A program made the translations under genes and the position numbers. A stretch of 64,000 nucleotides of DNA from Sulfobacillus acidophilus (GTDB lineage Bacteria; Bacillota; Sulfobacillia; Sulfobacillales; Sulfobacillaceae), in the NCBI GenBank assembly GCA_003023745.1, contig PXYV01000001.1:62001-126000 (forward strand). The letters are read 5' to 3'. A model generated the notes under the pieces. That model had not been told where the DNA came from and ran no database searches. It saw only the letters and a program-made list of their open reading frames with translations. The first letter of the stretch is position 1. Every line of letters begins with the position of its first letter. Positions 8,961 to 17,922 of the stretch are shown here, in pieces.

Positions 8961-9185
8961 GTACACAGAGCCCTGCTGTGTTCGGGACGAGACCGATATG
9001 TTTTGAGCCAACACCAAAACATAGGGAGCCTGATCCTAGTTGACGGCCGTCCTGCCCCGAAGGTATGGGGACTGCGAAAGTCAACGGGAGGCGCCCACCT
9101 GCCAGCGGCAGGTTCAAAACGTCGGATGTTGCGGCATGGCGGGGTCATAACGGTGGGATAGAGCTGTTGCTCTGTCCCTTTGTTT
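8961..9185 (+). ncRNA. ssrS: 6S RNA
   Basis: 6S RNA mimics an open promoter and sequesters the housekeeping RNA polymerase in stationary phase. An orphan promoter and a terminator bracket about 220 nt with no credible gene. It folds as a long interrupted rod. The terminal stem is 8971-8980 with 9135-9144 (10 of 10 pairs including wobbles). An inner stem is GGGAGCC (9024-9030) with GGCGCCC (9090-9096), then GTTGAC (9039-9044) with GTCAAC (9080-9085) and CCCC/GGGG at the tip. The 3' side of the bubble has the small hairpin ACCTGCC-AGC-GGCAGGT (9097-9113), as in known 6S RNAs. The segment CCGATAT, also in the E. coli 6S central region, is at 8993-8999. Bacillus subtilis also has its 6S-1 gene between aspS and rarA. 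Confidence 0.85.
9155..9185 (+). terminator. Terminator of the 6S RNA gene
   Basis: Ten-pair stem GGGATAGAGC (9155-9164) with GCTCTGTCCC (9169-9178), TGTT tetraloop, followed by TTTGTTT. Confidence 0.8.
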
Positions 9186-9228
9186 GCAATGGCGGAAATT
9201 CCAGGTAAGATAAGAGGTACTGGAGGCG

Positions 9229-9552
9229 ATGGCAGTGGCAGAATTTGTCGTGGCGGCTGATGAAAAGAATTTTGCGACGGTGATTAGCGGTGATCGGCCG
9301 GTGCTGGTTGATTTTTGGGCAGCGTGGTGCATGCCGTGCCGTATGGTGTCCCCGATTTTAGATGAGATTGCCGAGGAGCGGCAGGGAGCGGTGACGGTGG
9401 CTAAGCTTAATGTGGACGAGAACCCAGGTGTGGCCGCTCAGTATGGTGTCATGAGCATCCCAACCATTATCCGCTTTGAGCACGGGCAGGAAATTGCGCG
9501 CGTGGTCGGTGCGTTGCCGAAAGCCGAGATGGCGCGAAGGCTTGGACTGTAA
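9229..9552 (+). CDS. trxA: Thioredoxin with a CMPC active site
   Basis: A small thiol-disulfide reductase of 107 aa with a complete thioredoxin fold. The active site WCMPC has cysteines 34 and 37, and the cis-proline is in MSIPTIIRF. The usual site is CGPC, so Met in place of Gly is unusual and may shift the redox potential. The ATG at 9229 is only 2 nt after GGAGG, and the GTG at 9235 (MAEFVVA) has better spacing of 8 nt, so the true start may be 9235. The threonine aldolase gene follows at once. Confidence 0.92.
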   Translation: MAVAEFVVAADEKNFATVISGDRPVLVDFWAAWCMPCRMVSPILDEIAEERQGAVTVAKLNVDENPGVAAQYGVMSIPTIIRFEHGQEIARVVGALPKAEMARRLGL

Positions 9553-9553
9553 C

Positions 9554-10597
9554 ATGGCCATGCCAGCGGTTGTTGATCTGCGCTCGGATACGGTAACGCG
9601 ACCGTCATCGGCGATGCGCCAAGCGATGGCGACCGCTGACGTGGGAGACGATGTGTATGGCGAGGATCCGACGGTAAATCGCCTGGAGGCTCGAGTGGCT
9701 GAGCTTTTAGGTAAAGAAGCGGGGCTTTTCGTGCCCAGTGGAACCATGGCTAATCAGGTTGCGATTTTAAGTCATACCGAGCGGGGGGATGAGTTATTCA
9801 TTCACCGCGATAGCCATGCGTACTACTACGAAGGAGCGGCTCCCGCCTTATGGGCGGGGGCGATGTTAACGCTGATGGATGGTTCGGAAGGGTTATTTTC
9901 GCCTGAGGATTTGATTAGCGCGGTACGGCCCGCCAACATTCATCATCCGCGACCCCGTCTGGTGTGTTTAGAAAACACGCATAATCGCGCCGGAGGGGCA
10001 GCGCTTGAGATGAGCCGCCTGCATCCGGTGATTAAGACAGCACACGATTTAGGATTGATGGTCCATATTGACGGTGCGCGTTTGTTTAATGCTGCCACGG
10101 CCTTAAACGTTTCCGCCGACCAGTTGGTGCAAGACGCAGATTCCGTGTCGATTTGTCTATCCAAAGGTCTGGGTGCTCCCGTGGGGTCGGTGCTGGTGGG
10201 CGACACCGAATTTGTGCATCGAGCACGGCGGTATCGCAAGTGGTTAGGCGGCGGGATGCGTCAGGCAGGCATTTTGGCGGCGGCGGGCCTTTTGGCATTG
10301 GAAAACCGCCATCGTCTCGCCGAAGATCATCGGCGCGCCAGGCAACTTTTGGCGGGCTTGCGAGAATTGGGATATCAGGCCTGGGGTCCGAGCATTCCGA
10401 CCAATATGGTGATGATTGATACCCCGGGTCCGGCCCAACCACTGGTCCAGGAAATGGCCAGTGAAGGCATTTTGATGGGAACCATGGGACCGCAGCGGAT
10501 TCGCTTGGTTACTCATTTGGATATTGACGACGTGGGAGTTGAAAGGGCATTGAGCGCATTTGCCAAGTGGCAGGGTGCAAGTCAAGATGCCGGGTGA
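9554..10597 (+). CDS. ltaE: Low-specificity L-threonine aldolase
   Basis: PLP enzyme that cleaves L-threonine or L-allo-threonine to glycine and acetaldehyde. The protein is 347 aa. The N-terminus has the family signature [11 protein letters not shown], the cofactor lysine is in [18 protein letters not shown], and [10 protein letters not shown] carries the cofactor-contacting Asp. The ATG at 9554 follows the trxA stop by 1 nt (a second ATG is at 9560). The gene overlaps rarA. It links amino-acid breakdown to the glycine cleavage genes near 40-45 kb, though it is far from them. Confidence 0.9.
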   Translation: MAMPAVVDLRSDTVTRPSSAMRQAMATADVGDDVYGEDPTVNRLEARVAELLGKEAGLFVPSGTMANQVAILSHTERGDELFIHRDSHAYYYEGAAPALWAGAMLTLMDGSEGLFSPEDLISAVRPANIHHPRPRLVCLENTHNRAGGAALEMSRLHPVIKTAHDLGLMVHIDGARLFNAATALNVSADQLVQDADSVSICLSKGLGAPVGSVLVGDTEFVHRARRYRKWLGGGMRQAGILAAAGLLALENRHRLAEDHRRARQLLAGLRELGYQAWGPSIPTNMVMIDTPGPAQPLVQEMASEGILMGTMGPQRIRLVTHLDIDDVGVERALSAFAKWQGASQDAG

Positions 10598-11921
10598 CTT
10601 ATTTAGCGATTGGGGCGATGAGCGCCGCCGTGAGGCGGCGCCTTTACCGTCCCGGTTACGTCCGACGACCTTGGACGAGGTGGTGGGACAAGAGCATTTG
10701 ACGGGCGACGAGGGCATCTTGACGGCGATGGCCCGTGGTCCTTTGCGCTCCTCTATCTTTTACGGCCCGCCCGGAACAGGTAAAACCACCGTCGCCCAGA
10801 TCTTGAGCCGTCAGCAGAATCTGGCCTATGTTGCCCTTTCGGCTGTGGCCAGCGGGATAGCCGAGATACGCAAGGTGGCAGATCAGGCGCACGAGCGGTG
10901 GGATTTGCTCGGGCGTGGAACCGTGCTCTTTCTTGATGAAATTCACCGGTTTTCCAAGAGTCAGCAAGATGTTCTCCTGCCTTACGTGGAAGATGGCCTG
11001 TTTGTCTTGCTGGGAGCGACGACGGAGAATCCTTGGGTTTCTCTCAACAATGCCCTGTTGTCGCGATGCCTGTTGATTGAATTTCGCGCACTGACGCCCG
11101 CGAGCATAGAAAAACTGCTCAATCGGGTGTGGGACCGTCGCACCGCGTGGTGGCATGAGGCTTCGGTGCAACCGTCGGTATTTGCAGCGATTGCGCATCG
11201 GGTGGCGGGTGATGCGCGCTTAGCCTTAACGGTGGTGGAACGTTTGACCGTGCTGGCCGATGGTCGGCAGGCCACACAGATTACGGAGGAGATGTTGCAA
11301 GCGGTCTGGCAGGATTTTGCCCACTATTACGATGCTCAGGGGGATTTGCACTACGATTTCGCGTCCGCATTCATTAAATCGATTCGCGGTAGTGATCCCG
11401 ATGCCGCGTTGTATTGGATGGGACGCATGTTAAAAGGGGGAGAGGATCCGCGCTTTATCGTGCGACGCCTGTTGATTCATGCGGCCGAGGATGTTGGCTT
11501 AGCGGATCCAATGGCGTTAGTCGTGGCGCACGCGGCCTCCTGGGCTTTGGAGACGGTAGGTCTGCCGGAAGCGCGCATTCCGATGGCGCAGGCCGTCCTT
11601 TACCTGTCCATGGCGCCGAAATCCAATAGCGTGGTGCAGGCGCTTGAGGCACTGGACGAGGCTCTCAAACGCTGGCCTGATGAGCCCGTGCCGCAAGAAT
11701 TGCGCGATCGCCACTATAATCCGCGTATCACCGCGCCTTACCGTTATCCTCACACGGCGCCCGATCATTTTTTGCCCGATGCCCATCTGCCTCTTGCGTT
11801 GTTGGGACTGGAGCTGTACCACCCCAGCAATCAGGGTCAAGAGGCGACCAGCGCCGATCGCTTGCAAAAGTGGCGCCGCAGGCGCCGAGAAGCGGCGCCA
11901 GGGATGACGGATAACGGATGA
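10587..11921 (+). CDS. rarA: Replication-associated recombination protein RarA (MgsA), AAA+ ATPase
   Basis: Clamp-loader-like AAA+ ATPase that acts at stalled replication forks. The protein is 444 aa from the ATG at 10587 ([14 protein letters not shown]); an upstream TTG at 10560 is less likely. Walker A is GPPGTGKTT and Walker B is LFLDEIHRF. The C-terminal MgsA tetramerisation region includes [19 protein letters not shown] and ends with the typical [11 protein letters not shown] stretch. It sits where Bacillus has yrvN, after aspS and 6S RNA. Confidence 0.95.
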   Translation: MPGDLFSDWGDERRREAAPLPSRLRPTTLDEVVGQEHLTGDEGILTAMARGPLRSSIFYGPPGTGKTTVAQILSRQQNLAYVALSAVASGIAEIRKVADQAHERWDLLGRGTVLFLDEIHRFSKSQQDVLLPYVEDGLFVLLGATTENPWVSLNNALLSRCLLIEFRALTPASIEKLLNRVWDRRTAWWHEASVQPSVFAAIAHRVAGDARLALTVVERLTVLADGRQATQITEEMLQAVWQDFAHYYDAQGDLHYDFASAFIKSIRGSDPDAALYWMGRMLKGGEDPRFIVRRLLIHAAEDVGLADPMALVVAHAASWALETVGLPEARIPMAQAVLYLSMAPKSNSVVQALEALDEALKRWPDEPVPQELRDRHYNPRITAPYRYPHTAPDHFLPDAHLPLALLGLELYHPSNQGQEATSADRLQKWRRRRREAAPGMTDNG

Positions 11922-12170
11922 GGGAAGATGAGGGCGGTCACGCATGGGGTGGCTTTGGTGGCTGACGGTGGGCGGGTGAGGATTGGGCGCGTAAAACAGG
12001 GGATATGCTACGACCAGCGTGGTTTGGTGATGTAGGGGGGGTGAAAAGAAATACGAATCTTCCCGCTTCCCTGATAGCTGGAGATGGTAGAAGCGGGTGA
12101 TGTATACTCACCTTAGGCCAGCCGTAAGAGGCATGGCACTTTTGTGGATGCAGTGTAGGAGGGAAATCAT
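11922..12170 (+). other. Non-coding leader between rarA and sdhC
   Basis: About 250 nt with no established gene. It holds a possible 35-codon frame (11928-12035), which I do not trust because its ATG has a badly spaced ribosome site. It also has an 8-bp inverted repeat, CCCGCTTC (12063-12070) with GAAGCGGG (12090-12097), and a -10-like TATACT (12103-12108) without a good -35. The inverted repeat just before the -10 could be an operator for the sdh operon. TATACTCAC recurs upstream of yqeG. Confidence 0.4.
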
Positions 12171-12926
12171 GTGGCTCAACCGCTGGAACCCACAGCAAGG
12201 TCGGACGGGCATAACGCCGCCAAGTCGAAGCCATATTGGGTAGAACCCGTGATCACCATGGTGATTTTGGGTGTTTGGGTGCTCTACTCTTTATGGGAGG
12301 TTTTGTTTCATAATACCGGAACATATCACAATTATGTCTCGCCCTATTTTTCTCCGGGTGTGGGCGATTGGTTTGGCTGGCATGTCTTGGATGCATTATA
12401 TGTGGCGTGGGTGCCGTTGCTCTTTCGATTCTCCTGTTACTATTATCGCAAGGAATACTATCGTGGATTTTTTTGGGATCCACCCGCCTGCTATGCCGTG
12501 GACAAACCCCGTCCTCGTTATAGTGGTGAGACCAAATGGCCGCTGGCGTTTAACAACCTGCATCGCTACGCCTGGTACTTAGCGCTCATTGTGTTGATTT
12601 TCTTGTGGAAGGATGCCGTCGAAGCGTTTTTCTTCAAAAATGGCTTTGGGGTTGGGGTAGGCAGTTTGATCTTGTTGGTGAACGCCATCTTGCTGACCTT
12701 TTACACCTTTTCGTGTCACGCCTTTCGGCACATGGTAGGTGGAAAGAAGGACTGTTATTCGTGTGATGGAAAGCCGACAACCAGCTACAAACTGTGGAAT
12801 CGGGTTTCGCAGTGGAATACCTTGCACGGAACCTGGGCGTGGGCGTCGTTAGCATCGGTGTGGGCCGCCGATTTGTATATTCGACTCTTGATCATGGGAG
12901 TCATTCATGATGTGAGGTTATTTTAA
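12171..12926 (+). CDS. sdhC: Succinate dehydrogenase membrane anchor subunit (SdhC-like)
   Basis: Anchors the SdhAB dimer in the membrane and passes electrons to quinone. The protein is 251 aa with five predicted transmembrane helices (about residues 25-47, 72-92, 124-146, 163-186 and 225-247), so a single anchor subunit is expected rather than SdhC plus SdhD. Histidines in CHAFRHMV and elsewhere are candidate haem ligands. A short DCYSC motif lies between helices 4 and 5. The GTG start has AGGAGGGAAATCAT upstream. Assignment rests mainly on context: it overlaps sdhA by 1 nt. Confidence 0.8.
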   Translation: MAQPLEPTARSDGHNAAKSKPYWVEPVITMVILGVWVLYSLWEVLFHNTGTYHNYVSPYFSPGVGDWFGWHVLDALYVAWVPLLFRFSCYYYRKEYYRGFFWDPPACYAVDKPRPRYSGETKWPLAFNNLHRYAWYLALIVLIFLWKDAVEAFFFKNGFGVGVGSLILLVNAILLTFYTFSCHAFRHMVGGKKDCYSCDGKPTTSYKLWNRVSQWNTLHGTWAWASLASVWAADLYIRLLIMGVIHDVRLF

Positions 12927-14698
12927 TGGCGCAGGAAATGTACGAGACGTTAGACTACGACGTCTTAATTATTGGGGCGGGCGGCGCCGGATTGCGGGCG
13001 GCCGTGGAAGCGTCCGAAGGAACCGGACTCAAAGTGGGCGTCGTCACGAAGTCTCTTTTGGGTAAGGCGCACACGGTGATGGCGGAAGGCGGCGCGGCGG
13101 CGTCGTTTGGCAATCTTGACGCACCCGATGGGTGGGAAACGCACTTTTATGACACCATGCGCAGTGGCCATTTTATCAACAACTACCGCACCGTGGAGAT
13201 TTTTGCCAAGGAAGCGCCGGATCGCGTGTTGGAACTGGAATCATGGGGGGCTGTCTTCGACCGGACGCCCGAAGGACGGATCATGCAGCGCCCGTTTGGT
13301 GCCCATACTTTTCGCCGCCTGTGTCACATTGGCGATCATACGGGATTGGAATTGATCCGCACCATGCAGTATAAAGCTATCCACACCAACATTGACGTCT
13401 TTCAAGAAGTTACGATGACGAAGATGTTAGTGCAAAACGGCCGAGTGGTTGGAGCGTTTGGGTATTTTCGGGCGGACGGCCGCTTTGTACTATTTCGTGC
13501 CCGTGCTATTGTGCTGGCTACGGGTGGATGGGGCCGCATTTATAAGGTGACGTCGAATAGCTGGGAGAGTACCGGCGACGGCGCGGCCTTGGCGTTTCGG
13601 GCGGGCGCGGATTTAATGGATATGGAGATGGTCCAGTTTCACCCGACGGGCATGGTTTGGCCACCCGGGGTGCGCGGTCTGTTGGTTACGGAAGGTGTTC
13701 GGGGCGAAGGTGGTCTTTTGCGAAACTCCGAGGGCGAACGGTTTATGAAGACGTATGATCCGGAACGCATGGAGCTATCGTCCCGCGATGTCGTGGCGCG
13801 GTCAATTTTCCGGGAAGTGCAAGCAGGTCGCGGCACGCCGCACGGCGGCGCCTGGCTCGATATTAGCCACAAGGGCGCCGATTATGTGAAGAAGAAATTG
13901 CCTGGAATGTACGAGCAGTTTTTAACGCTGGCAGACCTCGACATTACGAAACAGCCGTTTGAAGTGGCGCCGACTTGTCATTACACCATGGGGGGCTTGC
14001 GGGTCGACGCGGAGACCTGTGCCACCAATATTGCCGGGCTTTTTGCGGCCGGCGAGGTAGCCTGTGGTTTGCACGGGGCCAATCGGCTCGGGGGTAATTC
14101 ACTGTCTGATCTGTTGGTTTTTGGACGGCGGGCCGGCATGGGGGCGCGCGACTATGCCAAAGCGACCGGCCAGCACGCCGCGATTGACGAGAGTGAATTA
14201 CGGCAGGAAATGGATCGGGTCTTGGAGCCGTTTCATCGTCAAGGCAGTGTCAATCCATATCACGTGCACGAGCGGTTGCAAGAATTGATGACGAACTATG
14301 CGGGTATTATGCGGTCGGGAGACACCTTGCAAGAGGGGCTTGACAAATTGCTGGAACTTAAGGACGAGGCGCGAAGCATGTCGATTGGCGGGTCGCGGGT
14401 CTATAACCCGGGGTGGCATGCGGTGTTTGACGTGGAAAATATGCTGCTTTTATCGGAGGGAATTATTCGTAGCGCGCTGGAACGGAAGGAAAGCCGAGGT
14501 GCACACTGGCGCACGGACTTTCCCGATGAACTGCCCGAATGGCAGACGGTCAACTTTGTCGAGAGTTTCGACGGACAAACGATCCGATTGCGGCGCGAGC
14601 CGGTCAACCCCATGCCTGATTACTTGGCGCAATTGTTCACCTATGGAAAGGCTCCGGGATTGGCCAAGTCGGAAGCGGGAAAGGAGTCTCAAGTATGA
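12926..14698 (+). CDS. sdhA: Succinate dehydrogenase flavoprotein subunit
   Basis: Oxidises succinate to fumarate with covalently bound FAD at the inner face of the membrane. The protein is 590 aa. It has the dinucleotide fold DVLIIGAGGAGLRAAVEA, the substrate-site stretch HPTGMVWPPGVRGLLVTEG, GARRG-like GVRGEGGLL, HYTMGGLRVD and the C-terminal FAD motif HGANRLGGNSLSDLLVFG. Its start codon shares a base with the sdhC stop, and its end overlaps sdhB by 4 nt, so the three are one operon. Confidence 0.95.
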   Translation: MAQEMYETLDYDVLIIGAGGAGLRAAVEASEGTGLKVGVVTKSLLGKAHTVMAEGGAAASFGNLDAPDGWETHFYDTMRSGHFINNYRTVEIFAKEAPDRVLELESWGAVFDRTPEGRIMQRPFGAHTFRRLCHIGDHTGLELIRTMQYKAIHTNIDVFQEVTMTKMLVQNGRVVGAFGYFRADGRFVLFRARAIVLATGGWGRIYKVTSNSWESTGDGAALAFRAGADLMDMEMVQFHPTGMVWPPGVRGLLVTEGVRGEGGLLRNSEGERFMKTYDPERMELSSRDVVARSIFREVQAGRGTPHGGAWLDISHKGADYVKKKLPGMYEQFLTLADLDITKQPFEVAPTCHYTMGGLRVDAETCATNIAGLFAAGEVACGLHGANRLGGNSLSDLLVFGRRAGMGARDYAKATGQHAAIDESELRQEMDRVLEPFHRQGSVNPYHVHERLQELMTNYAGIMRSGDTLQEGLDKLLELKDEARSMSIGGSRVYNPGWHAVFDVENMLLLSEGIIRSALERKESRGAHWRTDFPDELPEWQTVNFVESFDGQTIRLRREPVNPMPDYLAQLFTYGKAPGLAKSEAGKESQV

Positions 14699-15465
14699 GC
14701 GACGAATTTAAGTTGATGGTCTGGCGGGGCGACGCCTCTGGCGGGGCGGAAGTGGAATACCATGTTCCGGCGGAGACGGGCATGGTGGTATTGGATGCCT
14801 TGCACTATATCGAACATAATCTGGCGCCTGACCTGGCGGTGCGATGGAATTGCAAGGCGGCGCACTGTGGCTCGTGCAGCGCCGAGGTCAACGGAGAACC
14901 TAAGTTGCTGTGCAAAACGCGCATGGACCAGTACGTGGGACAAACTGTGACTGTGCGGCCGATGAAAACCTTTCCCATTATCAAGGATTTGGTTACAGAC
15001 GTTTCCTGGAATTATAAGGTTGCGAAGGAGGTCCCGCTTCTCGCTCCGACCGCTCCTGCGCCCTTTAACATGCAACAAATCGATGTCGACCGAATCCAGG
15101 AGTTCCACCGCTGCATTGAGTGTTTCTTGTGTCAGGACACCTGTCACGTGCTGCGCGATCACGCTGGACAAAACAAGTATTTTGGGCCTCGTTATATGAT
15201 CAAGATTGCGGAGTTTGAAATGCATCCTATGGACGGTGTTGATAGGGTGCCGCTCCTGGCCCATGAGGGAGGAGTCGGGATGTGCAATGTGACCAAGTGT
15301 TGTACCGAGGTCTGCCCTCAGCATATTCGCATCACCGACAATGCGATCATTCCGCTTAAAGAACGCGTGGCCGATCGCTATTACGATCCGATCAAGATTC
15401 TACTGCGCCGTTTAGGCGGAAAAAAGGACGACGTGTCTGAGCCTAAGACGCACGCGGTAACCTAA
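14695..15465 (+). CDS. sdhB: Succinate dehydrogenase iron-sulfur subunit
   Basis: Carries electrons from FAD to quinone through three Fe-S clusters. The protein is 256 aa. The plant-type [2Fe-2S] ligands are in CKAAHCGSC with a further Cys in KLLC. A [4Fe-4S] motif is in CIECFLCQDTC and a further cluster motif, with its distal CP, is in CNVTKCCTEVCP. It is last in the sdhCAB operon and is followed by a strong hairpin. Confidence 0.94.
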   Translation: MSDEFKLMVWRGDASGGAEVEYHVPAETGMVVLDALHYIEHNLAPDLAVRWNCKAAHCGSCSAEVNGEPKLLCKTRMDQYVGQTVTVRPMKTFPIIKDLVTDVSWNYKVAKEVPLLAPTAPAPFNMQQIDVDRIQEFHRCIECFLCQDTCHVLRDHAGQNKYFGPRYMIKIAEFEMHPMDGVDRVPLLAHEGGVGMCNVTKCCTEVCPQHIRITDNAIIPLKERVADRYYDPIKILLRRLGGKKDDVSEPKTHAVT

Positions 15466-15484
15466 TGAAGTAAATACTGGATGG

Positions 15485-15530
15485 GTCCGAAAGCTTGCGA
15501 CGCACGATGACGCAGCTTTCGGACTGATGC
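15485..15530 (+). terminator. Terminator-like hairpin after sdhCAB
   Basis: GTCCGAAAGCT (15485-15495) pairs perfectly with AGCTTTCGGAC (15514-15524), and the stem extends through GCG/CGC in the loop. The tail TGATGCTTTATT is only partly T-rich. Confidence 0.6.
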
Positions 15531-15616
15531 TTTATTGCGCTGGCGATAATTAAGGGGCTTGGCTAGGTGATAAGGGTAAAGGGAAGACTATAAGAGATGG
15601 CGTTAGGCAGACTGAG

Positions 15617-15645
15617 TTGACCGTCGCGCTTGGGGGTGATACCCT
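15617..15645 (+). promoter_or_regulatory. Probable promoter of the Rrf2 regulator gene
   Basis: TTGACC (15617-15622), a 17-bp spacer, then TACCCT (15640-15645). The spacer end and -10 contain a short inverted repeat GGGT-GAT-ACCC, which could be an autoregulatory site. Confidence 0.4.
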
Positions 15646-15674
15646 TAAGAAAAGCGTTTGCAGGAGTGTGCCTG

Positions 15675-16151
15675 ATGTTCAAAGTCTCAAGCAAGGGACG
15701 GTACGCAGTTAAGGCGGTGTACGAACTTTCGCTGCATGTCGGCGCAGGGCCCTTAACGGTTGCGCATATTGCACATTCGCAAAACATTCCCGAGCAATAT
15801 TTGGAACAATTGATGCCGTTATTGCGAAGGGCAGGGATTGTGACCGGCATGCGGGGAGCTCAAGGCGGGTATCAGTTAGCGGCGAGTCCCGAAGAGGTCT
15901 CGGTACGCGACGTGGTGGCAGCGGTGGAAGGCCCCATTATTGTGGCGGAATGTGCAAGCGAGGACGGGTCGGGCTGTTCCGAGATGGATTGGTGCATCGG
16001 GCCTGATGTCTGGATGCGGGTGCAAGAGGCGGTAGACGATGCCATGAGCCAGATGACAATGGACCGCCTAGTGCATCAGCAACGGTTGTTTATTCGCCAG
16101 AAGTTTAACGAAGCCGGATTGGCGGGGACGACATTGGCAAAAGGAGGATAG
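15675..16151 (+). CDS. Rrf2 family transcriptional regulator (CymR/IscR type)
   Basis: A 158-aa regulator with an N-terminal winged helix (FKVSSKGRYAVKAVYELS, then IPEQYLEQLMPLLRRAGIV and MRGAQGGYQLA). In Bacillus the gene at this place is cymR, the cysteine-metabolism repressor. This protein also has three cysteines, C93, C101 and C107 (Cx7Cx5C), close to the [2Fe-2S] ligands of IscR and NsrR, so it may sense Fe-S status. The start ATG has AGGAG 8 nt upstream. It precedes mnmA by 2 nt; the usual desulfurase gene between them is missing. Confidence 0.88.
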   Translation: MFKVSSKGRYAVKAVYELSLHVGAGPLTVAHIAHSQNIPEQYLEQLMPLLRRAGIVTGMRGAQGGYQLAASPEEVSVRDVVAAVEGPIIVAECASEDGSGCSEMDWCIGPDVWMRVQEAVDDAMSQMTMDRLVHQQRLFIRQKFNEAGLAGTTLAKGG

Positions 16152-16153
16152 GG

Positions 16154-17215
16154 ATGGGGAGAACCGTGGTCGTAGGCCTCAGCGGCGGCGTCGACTCCTC
16201 GACAGCCGCCGTTTTATTGTTAGAGCAAGGTTTTGACGTGATCGGGGTGACCATGCGGCACTTGCCCGCAGAAACCACCAACAGTTGCTGTGGCCTAGAT
16301 GCCATCGTGGATGCGCGCCGAGTGGCCAAAAAATTGGGGATCGCCCATTTTTTAGTCGATGTCGAAGAGCCTTTTTCTGAAAAAGTGATTGCGCCGTTTG
16401 AATCGGCTTATCTCGGGGGAACGACGCCCAATCCATGCGCCTTATGCAATCGCCACATTAAGTTTGGTGCGATGTGGGAGTGGGCACGATCACAAGGGGC
16501 AGACTTTTTGGCGACCGGACATTATGTGAGGGTCCAGCAAATGCAAGGGCAATATTGGTTGCTGCGGGCGCGCGACAAAAGCAAAGACCAAAGCTATCTC
16601 CTGTATTCGCTTAATCAGGAGGATCTGGCTCATCTGTTGTTCCCGTTGGGCGACTTGACAAAGGCTCAAAGTCGTGCCATTGCACAAGAGCACCAACTCG
16701 TCACTGCGCATAAGCCGGACAGTCAAGAGCTGTGTTTTGTCCCAAAAAACGACTATCAGGGATACCTGCTGGAGCATCGGCCAGAGGCCTTGCGGGTGGG
16801 CGAGATTGTTGATCGGTCAGGTCAGGTGTTGGGAAGGCATCAAGGCATTGCTTTCTACACGATTGGACAGCGCCGGGGCTTAAATCTTGCGGCCACCACA
16901 CCCCATTATGTGGTGTCATTAGATGCGACCCGCAATCGGGTGGTTGTGGGTAGCCGCGAGGACGTGTGGGCGCACAGGGCGCATGTGGACGATGTGCACT
17001 ATGTATCGGGATCGCCCCCAAAGACAGCGCTGTCGGGTGAGGCTAAGATTCGCTACAATATGAAACCGGAGCCTGCACGGTGGATCCCCCAAGGTGATGG
17101 TGCCATTTTAGAATTTGAACAACACCAGTGGGCGATTAGTCCCGGGCAAGTCGCAGTGTTGTACCAGCAAGACCGCGTGGTCGGGGGCGGGCGGATTGCC
17201 AAACCTTCCCAATAG
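16154..17215 (+). CDS. mnmA: tRNA-specific 2-thiouridylase MnmA
   Basis: Adds sulfur to uridine 34 of Lys, Glu and Gln tRNAs. The protein is 353 aa, with the PP-loop SGGVDSS near residues 10-16. It has TPNPCALCNRHIKF, where C95 replaces the Asp found in E. coli and creates a CxxC with C98, and the second cysteine motif SQELCFV. The sulfur donor must come from a cysteine desulfurase; the only one in this window is SufS, 16 kb away. Start ATG with AAAGGAGGATAGGG. Confidence 0.94.
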   Translation: MGRTVVVGLSGGVDSSTAAVLLLEQGFDVIGVTMRHLPAETTNSCCGLDAIVDARRVAKKLGIAHFLVDVEEPFSEKVIAPFESAYLGGTTPNPCALCNRHIKFGAMWEWARSQGADFLATGHYVRVQQMQGQYWLLRARDKSKDQSYLLYSLNQEDLAHLLFPLGDLTKAQSRAIAQEHQLVTAHKPDSQELCFVPKNDYQGYLLEHRPEALRVGEIVDRSGQVLGRHQGIAFYTIGQRRGLNLAATTPHYVVSLDATRNRVVVGSREDVWAHRAHVDDVHYVSGSPPKTALSGEAKIRYNMKPEPARWIPQGDGAILEFEQHQWAISPGQVAVLYQQDRVVGGGRIAKPSQ

Positions 17216-17223
17216 GAGGCTGT

Positions 17224-17715
17224 ATGGTTAGCGGGTGGCATGTTGCGCATCTGCCAGTTCGGGTCGCGGGAGACAAACGGGTTCGTCAAATGGTGGACCA
17301 GGTGTTGGTATCGTGGCCTGATCTGCGGATTTTAGGCTTTCTGCTCACGTCCCGGCCGTTTCAGATTCCGTTTGTGCCGGTGCAGGCTGCGTTTAAGTTG
17401 ACAGGAGTAGGTTTGGAGATTCGAAGTTTCGGTGAAACGCAATTGAAGTCGCGCCGTTGGCGCCGGGATATGCTGGGTTTGCAAAAGGCGTACTGGGGAT
17501 TGCCGGTGGTGGACTTAACCGGTCGCTTTTACGGGCGTTTGAAAGATGTGTTGTTCGATGAACGCACGTTGCATGTAACGCATCTGATCGTGTCACGCGG
17601 CGTGTTGGGTGATTTAATGGAAGGCGCCATGGTCGTACGCGCTCAGGATGTACTGGATGTAGCGCGCGGCGAGATTAAAATTCAACCATCCCGGGCACCC
17701 TTTTCTATGAGATGA
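17224..17715 (+). CDS. PRC-barrel domain protein (YrrD-like)
   Basis: A 163-aa cytoplasmic protein with two PRC-barrel-like halves, residues 1-75 and about 85-160 (VVDLTGRFYGRLKDVLFDE is a typical PRC start). Bacillus has yrrD, a PRC-barrel protein, in the same region between trmU and alaS. The molecular function is unknown. The ATG has an AGGAGG site. Confidence 0.7.
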   Translation: MVSGWHVAHLPVRVAGDKRVRQMVDQVLVSWPDLRILGFLLTSRPFQIPFVPVQAAFKLTGVGLEIRSFGETQLKSRRWRRDMLGLQKAYWGLPVVDLTGRFYGRLKDVLFDERTLHVTHLIVSRGVLGDLMEGAMVVRAQDVLDVARGEIKIQPSRAPFSMR

Positions 17716-17739
17716 GATGACCGATAGGAGGGATTCCGC

Positions 17740-17922
17740 ATGGAAAAGGATCCGTTTTGCCCGGGCTGCCAGGGCCGAAATGTCGGCCGGGTAGGCACAG
17801 GCCAATATTATTGTTGGGACTGTTTCATTGAGTTTTCTGTCAGTCATAAAGGCACCCGCATGTTTCGGGTGGAACCCGACGGGGAATTGTCTCGGATTGA
17901 ACCGGAGGGGGTCGTGTCGTGA
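17740..17922 (+). CDS. Small zinc-ribbon protein
   Basis: Sixty residues with two CxxC knuckles (C7-C10 and C25-C28), consistent with one bound zinc. A good ribosome site (AGGAGGGATTCCGC) precedes the ATG, and its stop overlaps the next gene by 4 nt. I do not recognise a named family. Confidence 0.65.
   Translation: MEKDPFCPGCQGRNVGRVGTGQYYCWDCFIEFSVSHKGTRMFRVEPDGELSRIEPEGVVS

Noticed and set aside
11938-12234. 98-aa minus-strand frame upstream of sdhC
   Set aside because: Proline/serine-rich with no ribosome site; it overlaps the sdhC start region and looks like chance.
14689-15324. 211-aa open frame antisense to sdhB
   Set aside because: It mirrors a strongly conserved sdhB, has no ribosome site and no recognisable domain.
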